DNA of 64,000 nt. Origin: Isoperla grammatica (lineage: Eukaryota > Arthropoda > Insecta > Plecoptera > Perlodidae). Positions 60,001-64,000 of this stretch are shown here, piece by piece. Position 1 is the stretch's first letter. Each line of letters begins with the position of its first letter. The notes under the pieces were generated by a model. That model was not told where the DNA came from and searched no databases. It saw nothing but the letters and a program-made list of their open reading frames with translations. The stretch spans positions 23,718,186 to 23,782,185 of the forward strand of contig OX246738.1 of NCBI GenBank assembly GCA_945910005.1, written 5' to 3'. Both the position numbers and the translations under genes were made by a program.

Positions 60001-63000
60001 TTTTTTTTTATCAATTTAGATACCTTTAACCTTACTGTAACCAACATCAACAATAACTAAATATTACTGATACAATCATAGTGTTGGAACAAAACATTAG
60101 ACAAGTCGGACGAATCGAGTTGGACAAATGAAAAACATAAGCTGATCAATATGCCAATAGCTCTTGGAGAAGAGATAGTAGATGAGTATGAATTGAAGAT
60201 GACAACATCCATATATCACTGATCAATGTGTTTTTTTTTTGTTTTTTTTACTCTATAAACAAGAAAGTTATGGCCGGGTGCCACACTTACCCCGCTGCCA
60301 CACTTACCCCGATTGACCCTAGATGAGAAGACAAATACTGAGACGTTTCGGCCAACTCGTGGTCTTGATCACTCAGCGTGAGTAGAAAAACTAAACTAGG
60401 CCCCTACACTTAAGACTAGGGTGAATTACATGATGCAAGCGCTGTCGTGGGTGATGATGTAAATTGTTAAGTATTTAAAACCTGTGGCCTTCAAAGTTTA
60501 CTATAATGTAATGATTATTACATAAAATGCATATTTGATCTTAGGCTACATTTTGGTTAAATACATATCGAGTTAAAAAAAAAGTGGATCCTGTTAACGC
60601 ACGATGATCCTGACCCTACTTGCATTAAATAATGTCCGGAGCTCATCCGAATACGTGAAACTGTGAGTGAGAATTAGAACAAGACCAAGAACAGAATGAA
60701 ATCAAGAATAGAATTCGGACACGCCCCTAGACTATTTGCAAGTTCAATTTTGCCATTGTATATCCAGCTCTATGGGGGCAGGGGGGGTAGATGAATATAT
60801 AAAGAACTTGCCCTAGGTCTAGGCTAGTGGACAACATATTGATTTTCACAGATATGAATGACTACGTATATCATGTTATTTAAGGGGCATAGGCCTAGGA
60901 TGAAAGTGCCTTGGTTCCAATCGGTTTTAGAGTGTGGTATATACATCAAATTTACCTCAAGGCAACTCCTATCCCATACACTTTGGCAAGCGAGTTGGAG
61001 GTTAGAATTTGCTTTGATTTAAGTGATATAGCCTACGCGTCAAAGCAGCTCCGCTATCCACGACCTGTGAAGTGATAGGCTGAATTTGCAGTCGGCTTAG
61101 ATGAGGGCGCTTCAGATCAACGTGATATACGGAGCGGATTCCACACTCGGCAACCGATTGGAACTAAGGCGCCTGCATCTCATGCGCGTTAAAATTGCGT
61201 GATATAGGGTACAGTACGTAGGTCTTGACTACGTACATCAGCACGCCAAGGCGCTTTGGCAGCAGCCGCTTTAATTTCAAACGGTAGGGATCCGCTCTGT
61301 ATATCACGTCTATCTGAAGTGCCCTCATCCAAGCCGAAACGAATTCAGCCATTCACATCACAAGCCGTGGCTGCGCGCGCATCGCGGAGCCACTTTGACG
61401 TGTATATCACGTAAATCAAAGTGAATTCTATCCTCCAACTCGCTTGCCCAAGTGAATGCCCCGGTCAACTCAGGATGCGCTACAGTTAATTTTTTCAAAA
61501 TGGAGAAATGGCCTCAATGAAAATAACCTGATATGCTCAATACTACTAGACCTGAAGCGTGCCTTCGAGACAATAAATAGAGAAATCCTATTAGAAAAAC
61601 TGAAACTGTATGGACTAGAAGAGAAAGTGATCGAGTGGTTTAGGAGCTATCTCAGCGACAGAACACAACAAGTTCGATTGGATGGCCTATCGGAAGCAAT
61701 TCCGTGTACGACTGGCGTTCCACAAGGATCGGTGCTTGGAGCACTTCTCTTCATAATATACATGAATGACATTCAAGACTGTGTGAAATTCCTCAAAATC
61801 AACCTTTTTGCGGACGACACACTAGGGTATATCATGGGAAGAGACATCGTAGACATGTGCAACAAAAGTAACGAAGACCTAAAAAGAATAGAACAATGGT
61901 TAGCTGGCAATAAACTTAAATTGAACACTAAGAAATCCGTAGCAATCCTTTTAACGACATCAAAAATACAAAGAGACAACATCTTGAACATCTACAGTGA
62001 AGCAAAAATTACAATAGAAGGTGAGGTGCTACCCTTTCAAGAAACAGTTAAATACCTGGGTGTACAAGTGGACTACCTCTTAAACTTCAAAGAGCATGTG
62101 AGTTATGTGTTAAAGAAAATTAATCAAAAAACAGGCTACCTACACAGAATAAGCAAATTTGTATCAACATGGGCCCTGAGATTAATCTATAAAGCCCGAT
62201 TCACACAACGTTATAAGAATGGTATAAGGTATAGGTATAGTCACAAGCCGAGTTGGGCCATAGGGATTACGTACAAGGGTTCACACAAATGTGTCATTGC
62301 AATAGCAATAGCAATTGGTATAAGAGAGTTCAGATATTTCAACTTTCTTATGACGGACCAATCATGCGTTGAAACGTCACTTATAACACGCCAATGGGAT
62401 GCTAGCAACTTGAATCAATGTAACAGATGCTTTCACTGTAAATTATTAGTCAAAACAAAAACTCACCGTATACAACCGGTACACATCAAGAAGACCTTGC
62501 ATCCGGTGACTACGTGCAAAATATCTTCTCCCATCGGCGTCATTAATGATTTAACAACACAACAATAATGAATAATAATAATTATTCTTTTTCTTATTAT
62601 TTTTAACTATTATTTTTAATTATTGTCAATACATTCGATGCCGGTTTGAAACGTAAATAACAGCTGCGGGAAGTCAGCTGATTGACAGCCAGCTGTAGTT
62701 ACTCAAACTGCCGCCAGAGCAAGTCAAAGAAGTCTACACAAAAATGTAGTATCTTTTCAGGAAAGTCTTTGGCGTCCTCAGCTTATACCTTATACCACTT
62801 TCTTATACCCTATTCTTATTGCTATTGCAATACCTTATAACTTTGTGTGAATCGGACTTAACACAATCATTAATCCCCATCTAGAATACTGTGTTACTAT
62901 TCTTCTAGGTATAGACAAATGTGAAATGGAGAAGATGCAAAAGCTCCAAAACAGAGCAATGAGGACTATTTTAAAATGTGAGTACAGAACACACAGAATT

Positions 63001-64000
63001 GACATGCTTGATACACTAAACTGGCTATCAGTGGAACAGAAAATAGTCACCAAGTCTATTATGTTCATTCATGATACTGTTAACACAAATAGAAAAGTGT
63101 ACATGAAAGATCTATACCAGAAAAATAAGGAAATCCATTCACACACAACTAGGTCAGCTGAGGATTTCCATATGTTTACCCAAAACAATGAGACACACCA
63201 GAAGTCTCTGTTTGTAAAAGGACTAAAAATCTACAACACGCTACCGAAGAAAATTAAAGAAAATGTGAACAGAAAAGCTATACAGAAAGAAGTGCAAGAA
63301 TTTGTAAAGATGACATACCCTTTAGAATAGTGGTAAAATAACTAGATGTGAACTGAAAGGAAAGTGACAAATATGAAAAGAAGATAAGGGTCAAAACTAC
63401 TATGTGTTTTGTTACTAGCAGAAGACTGCTAAACCAAGAAACAACAACAACAACAGCAACAATTGGATCTGAGTCGCATTGAGGTAAATTCGACGTCTAG
63501 GCTTATACCAACTCTGCAACCGATTGGAACCAAGGAAGCTTCATCCTATGCGCGTTAAACTTGGTTGATATACGTAGGCCTAGGCCTAGTCCTTTCCTAC
63601 GTTTTCAGCAGGGTAGGGTCTAAGCCCTAGACCTAGGCCTATCGTTTGAATTGCATGTAGGCCTAGGCCTATGCCCTAGGCCTATTGATAGCCGTCCTAG
63701 GCCTAGGCCTAGGTTTTAGGTACAATTGTTTGACGGATCAAGTGGTAGGCCTAGGCCTAGGCCCTAGGATGTGGTTGTCGCGAATTCTTAGAAAATTGTT
63801 TTGCCTAGGCCTAGGCCCTATAGCCTAGGACCGTAGGGCTACTCTAAGATCGTTATTATTTCCACAATGTTTGCTAGGCCTATCATGCAACTTAACAACA
63901 ATGTTATTTGATAGGAGCCTGAAGCCAATATAATACGCCTAGGCCTGGCTTAGCTTAGGCCTCTACTTACAGCCTGCTCCAGATGATTTCTAGCCAAGTC
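41377..64000 (-). CDS. MAU2: MAU2 chromatid cohesion factor (SCC4), 5' end beyond window
   Basis: Ten coding exons on the - strand join in one frame with GT-AG borders: 64000-63971, 58536-58357, 56437-56315, 53032-52904, 51059-50951, 50874-50710, 48900-48653, 46674-46469, 44650-44448, 41570-41377. They encode the C-terminal 528 residues; animal MAU2 is about 610. The protein is a helical TPR-like solenoid that binds the N-terminus of NIPBL/SCC2, and the pair loads cohesin onto chromatin. Blocks nearly identical to vertebrate MAU2 include [50 protein letters not shown] (with K at the exon join), and [10 protein letters not shown]. Introns carry many DNA transposons, but splice sites and reading frame are intact. 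Confidence 0.95.
42170..43348. mobile_element. hAT-type element in the last MAU2 intron
   Basis: Ends TAGGGGTGTGCGAG and CTCGCACACCCCTA with perfect 8 bp duplications CTGTTTAA (42162-42169, 43349-43356). GAGCCGAGCT repeats lie inside both ends. No intact transposase. Confidence 0.9.
43504..44433. mobile_element. hAT-type element beside a MAU2 splice donor
   Basis: Ends TAGAGATGTGCGAG and CTCGCACAGCCCTA with perfect 8 bp duplications GAAAATGG (43496-43503, 44434-44441). Subterminal CTCGAG/CGAGATCGAG repeats. Related to 42170-43348. Non-coding. Confidence 0.9.
44448..44650 (-). CDS. MAU2: MAU2 exon ([10 protein letters not shown] to AILK)
   Basis: Acceptor GATTGCAG, donor GTAATA, phase 2 in and 1 out. 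Encodes the highly conserved [14 protein letters not shown] and [11 protein letters not shown] blocks. Confidence 0.95.
44700..45452. other. MAU2 intron stretch
   Basis: AT-rich, no gene. Contains a GAGTGAACAAGGCC ... GGCCGAAACCG motif at 45241-45273 that is reported as a finding. Confidence 0.5.
45453..46427. mobile_element. pogo/Tigger-like TIR element
   Basis: Ends CAGTCGACTCCCGTTTATAC and GTATAAACGGGAGTCGACTG form inverted repeats inside TA dinucleotides (45451-45452, 46428-46429). The CAGT start and subterminal TTTATACGCC repeats fit Tc1/mariner pogo-group elements. No transposase frame recognised. Confidence 0.85.
46469..46674 (-). CDS. MAU2: MAU2 exon (TSQEHELW to NEA)
   Basis: Acceptor TTTCTCGTAG, donor GTAAGTG, ends phase 2. 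Encodes a helical repeat with [20 protein letters not shown], matching the family. Confidence 0.93.
46963..47898. mobile_element. hAT-type element in a MAU2 intron
   Basis: Ends CAGGGTTGCC and GGCAACCCTG with perfect 8 bp duplications GCCTATAG (46955-46962, 47899-47906). About 47400-47655 inside resembles the GACATC-ended hAT-like family (TACCCTATGACATCCCCA), so a second element may be nested. Confidence 0.88.
48290..48525. mobile_element. Fragment of a TIR element
   Basis: TTCGAAGTC-rich sequence ending GGTTCCCACAACCCTA, a hAT-like terminus. The matching left end was not found, so it is probably truncated. Confidence 0.35.
48653..48900 (-). CDS. MAU2: MAU2 exon ([10 protein letters not shown] to FTAALR)
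   Basis: Acceptor CAATGTAG, donor GTGAGTCC. Encodes [11 protein letters not shown] and [20 protein letters not shown], strongly conserved TPR-like helices. Confidence 0.95.
48960..50700. other. MAU2 intron stretch
   Basis: AT-rich, no coding content. 49180-49260 resembles pieces of the pogo-like element (GTTATACGA). Nothing else is recognised. Confidence 0.5.
50710..50874 (-). CDS. MAU2: MAU2 exon ([20 protein letters not shown])
   Basis: Acceptor TTATTCCAG, donor GTGAGT, phase 1 in and out. Encodes the near-invariant [20 protein letters not shown] segment. Confidence 0.95.
50951..51059 (-). CDS. MAU2: MAU2 exon ([20 protein letters not shown])
   Basis: Acceptor ATGTTCCAG, donor GTAAGTG, ends phase 1. 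Matches the family block through QLQQSIQTI. Confidence 0.95.
51115..51232. mobile_element. Small palindromic MITE, relative of 33679-33901
   Basis: Arms carrying CCTTGTCAAACAATTAC and GTAATTGTTTGACAAGG face each other. Outer ends TATTCACTATTCC / GGAACAGTGAATA match the ends of the 33679-33901 element. Confidence 0.65.
51238..52590. mobile_element. Degenerate hAT-like element
   Basis: Starts CAGTGCAGCTTCCCAAACTG and ends TTTGGGAAGCACTC, with GGGTCGC near both ends, as in hAT families with CAGTG..TCCCAAAC ends. No target duplication is visible, and open frames inside (for example 52137-52370, -) are short and unrecognised. Confidence 0.6.
52904..53032 (-). CDS. MAU2: MAU2 exon ([15 protein letters not shown] to FFLVLQ)
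   Basis: Acceptor TTCTTTCAG, donor GTAGGA, phase 0 both ends, 43 codons. Encodes the conserved [17 protein letters not shown]. Confidence 0.95.
53252..54375. mobile_element. TIR element carrying a THAP-domain ORF
   Basis: Ends AATTGACGACTTCGGATG and CATCGCAAGTCGTCAATT are inverted repeats about 1.1 kb apart. Inside is a complete THAP domain, typical of P-element-type transposases. No catalytic part was found, so it may be an internally deleted copy. The target duplication is unclear. Confidence 0.65.
53416..53727 (+). CDS. THAP-domain protein, 103 residues
   Basis: Opens [10 protein letters not shown] and contains the C2CH zinc ligands of a THAP domain (C-x4-C near residues 6-10, later CSSHF), a Trp (KIWEI) and an AIPSVL segment at the place of the family's AVPTIF box. 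THAP domains bind DNA and occur in P-element transposases and host regulators. The frame ends shortly after the domain with a basic tail, so nothing but DNA binding is predicted. It lies on the opposite strand of MAU2 within an intron. A functional repressor-like remnant or a dead fragment are both possible. Confidence 0.7.
   Translation: MPRYCCVPRCKNNATVPGISFHLFLKDAKLRKIWEIKIRRDSRRNQAVSSTVTVCSSHFIPTDLREAVNGSKNCLKKDAIPSVLSFTSPRKLKAPRIRVNRYS
55140..56047 (+). mobile_element. piggyBac-like element, internally rearranged
   Basis: Bounded by TTAA on both sides (55136-55139, 56048-56051) with terminal repeats CCCATTGGCTTA and TAAGCCAATGAG. About 55699-55871 reads as an acidic [10 protein letters not shown] / SDNDSDND frame, like the acidic N-terminus of piggyBac-family transposases. 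55233-55430 reads as a Cys-containing frame ([18 protein letters not shown]). The order is not that of a normal transposase. Confidence 0.7.
56315..56437 (-). CDS. MAU2: MAU2 exon ([19 protein letters not shown])
   Basis: Acceptor CCTCTGTAG, donor GTGAGTG, phase 0, 41 codons ending FLLSRGM. Matches the family segment before LLL...QEVHPLL. Confidence 0.93.
56930..57080 (+). repeat. Retroposon-like 3' end with (AAT)n tail
   Basis: TTACGCCGGTTTTGACAGAG followed by an (AAT)n tract of about 70 bases. A second copy, ACGCCAGTTTTGACAGAG with an AATAAT tail, lies at about 58125-58210. Shared body plus simple-repeat tail suggests two copies of one non-LTR family. Confidence 0.55.
57080..58120. other. 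MAU2 intron stretch
   Basis: AT-rich sequence with no gene or clear element. Confidence 0.5.
58125..58210 (+). repeat. Second retroposon-like 3' end
   Basis: Diverged copy of 56930-57000 ending in AATAAT repeats. Confidence 0.5.
58357..58536 (-). CDS. MAU2: MAU2 exon ([19 protein letters not shown])
   Basis: Acceptor TTGTTTACAG, donor GTAAGT, phase 0, 60 codons ending [11 protein letters not shown], all matching MAU2. Confidence 0.95.
58947..60319. mobile_element. TA-flanked TIR element with GGGGTAAGTGTGGCA ends
   Basis: Ends GGGTCAATCGGGGTAAGTG and CACTTACCCCGATTGACCC are inverted repeats bordered by TA (58945-58946, 60320-60321), as in Tc1/mariner elements. Variants of GGGGAAGTGTGGCA recur inside. 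No transposase. It may sit inside an older element with GTCCGAATTC near 58636 and GAATTCGGAC near 60711. Confidence 0.75.
60984..61450. mobile_element. Fold-back element with ~230 bp arms
   Basis: Starts TTGGCAAGCGAGTTGGAGG and ends CCTCCAACTCGCTTGCCCA. The arms stay complementary through GTGATATA, CAAAG..GCTCCGC, CTTCAGAT and GAGCGGAT. Non-coding. Confidence 0.75.
61456..62192 (+). pseudogene. LINE reverse transcriptase, first part
   Basis: Enters the RT domain at [11 protein letters not shown], a conserved block just before motif A, so the start codon is accidental. The frame breaks off after LRLIY, where the MITE begins; the rest of the open frame to 62568 is MITE sequence. Active-site FADD is intact. 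Confidence 0.85.
62193..62858. mobile_element. 666 bp MITE inside the LINE, PIF/Harbinger-like
   Basis: Ends AGCCCGATTCACACAACG and TTTGTGTGAATCGGACT are inverted repeats. TAA flanks both sides (62190-62192, 62859-62861), the 3 bp duplication typical of PIF/Harbinger. Removing it with one TAA leaves the host frame continuous. No transposase. Confidence 0.88.
62862..63330 (+). pseudogene. LINE reverse transcriptase, C-terminal part
   Basis: Continues with [22 protein letters not shown] and a basic tail ending MTYPLE before TAG, the usual C-terminal region of CR1/Jockey-type RT proteins. In frame with the first part once the MITE is discounted. Confidence 0.85.
63560..63960. repeat. TAGGCC-rich low-complexity tract
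   Basis: Many CCTAGGCCTAGGC strings in short runs, separated by unique bases. The same word is scattered through the whole window, so this is a dense patch of a genome-wide feature. Confidence 0.75.
63971..64000 (-). CDS. MAU2: MAU2 exon cut by the window edge
   Basis: Encodes [10 protein letters not shown] before donor GTAAGT, phase 0, matching the family's LARSHLE.A block. Earlier exons are outside. Confidence 0.85.

Larger units (their letters stand above)
61444..63467 (+). mobile_element. 5'-truncated LINE (non-LTR retrotransposon)
   Basis: Reverse transcriptase frame in two parts (61456-62192 and 62862-63330) split by a MITE. Motifs: LLDLKRAFE (motif A), [13 protein letters not shown], and the catalytic FADDT. 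Style is CR1/Jockey-like. The 5' half (endonuclease and RT start) is missing. A short 3' UTR ends in CAACAACAACAACAG. Confidence 0.88.
60895..63540. mobile_element. Outer palindromic element split by later insertions
   Basis: 60903-60960 (CCTTGGTTCCAATCGGTT, TTTACCTCAA) and 63478-63535 (TTGAGGTAAATT, AACCGATTGGAACCAAGG with one change) are inverted matches. The fold-back and LINE lie between, so these flanks probably belong to one older element. Confidence 0.5.

Overview
This is a eukaryotic, animal nuclear segment. Genes are split by GT-AG introns, sequence between exons is AT-rich, and it is packed with transposable elements. The palindromic word TAGGCCTA recurs throughout, as (TAGGCC)n strings in places, and is densest at the right edge. 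The two recognisable host genes are animal-type, so I infer a non-vertebrate metazoan, perhaps a marine invertebrate; the species cannot be named from the sequence.

Two host genes converge tail to tail. On the + strand, a ZNF474-like C2HC zinc-finger gene has six coding exons from about 3849 to 36310 (635 codons), with a poly(A) signal at 36364. On the - strand, the last ten coding exons of MAU2 (SCC4, the cohesin-loader partner of NIPBL) run from the right edge to a stop at 41377. These exons give 528 residues in continuous frame, so roughly the first 85-90 residues lie beyond the window. A small intact THAP-domain ORF (53416-53727, +) sits inside a MAU2 intron between terminal inverted repeats.

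The rest is mobile or repetitive DNA. Intron 2 of the zinc-finger gene (23 kb) holds two full-length Gypsy-type LTR retrotransposons with LTRs identical by eye: one on - at 10307-15034 and one on + at 22791-28841. Both sit inside copies of an undescribed dispersed repeat (three more copies at 18592-20875). The intron also holds hAT-like elements, fold-back elements and a tandem MITE. Two minisatellites lie at splice junctions of this gene: a ~72 bp array (about 20 units) running into the 3' splice site of exon 2, and a 61 bp array (about 28 units) that repeats the 5' splice site of exon 3. MAU2 introns contain at least three hAT-type elements with perfect 8 bp target duplications, a pogo/Tigger-like element, a piggyBac-like element with TTAA sites, a TA-flanked element and a 5'-truncated LINE split by a TAA-flanked MITE.

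The strongest leads are the two splice-site minisatellites in one gene, a ~323 bp segment carrying an ATG plus splice donor shared in inverted orientation by two unrelated TIR elements, the nested insertions at 22735-30690, and a gag reading-frame break in the second Gypsy element.
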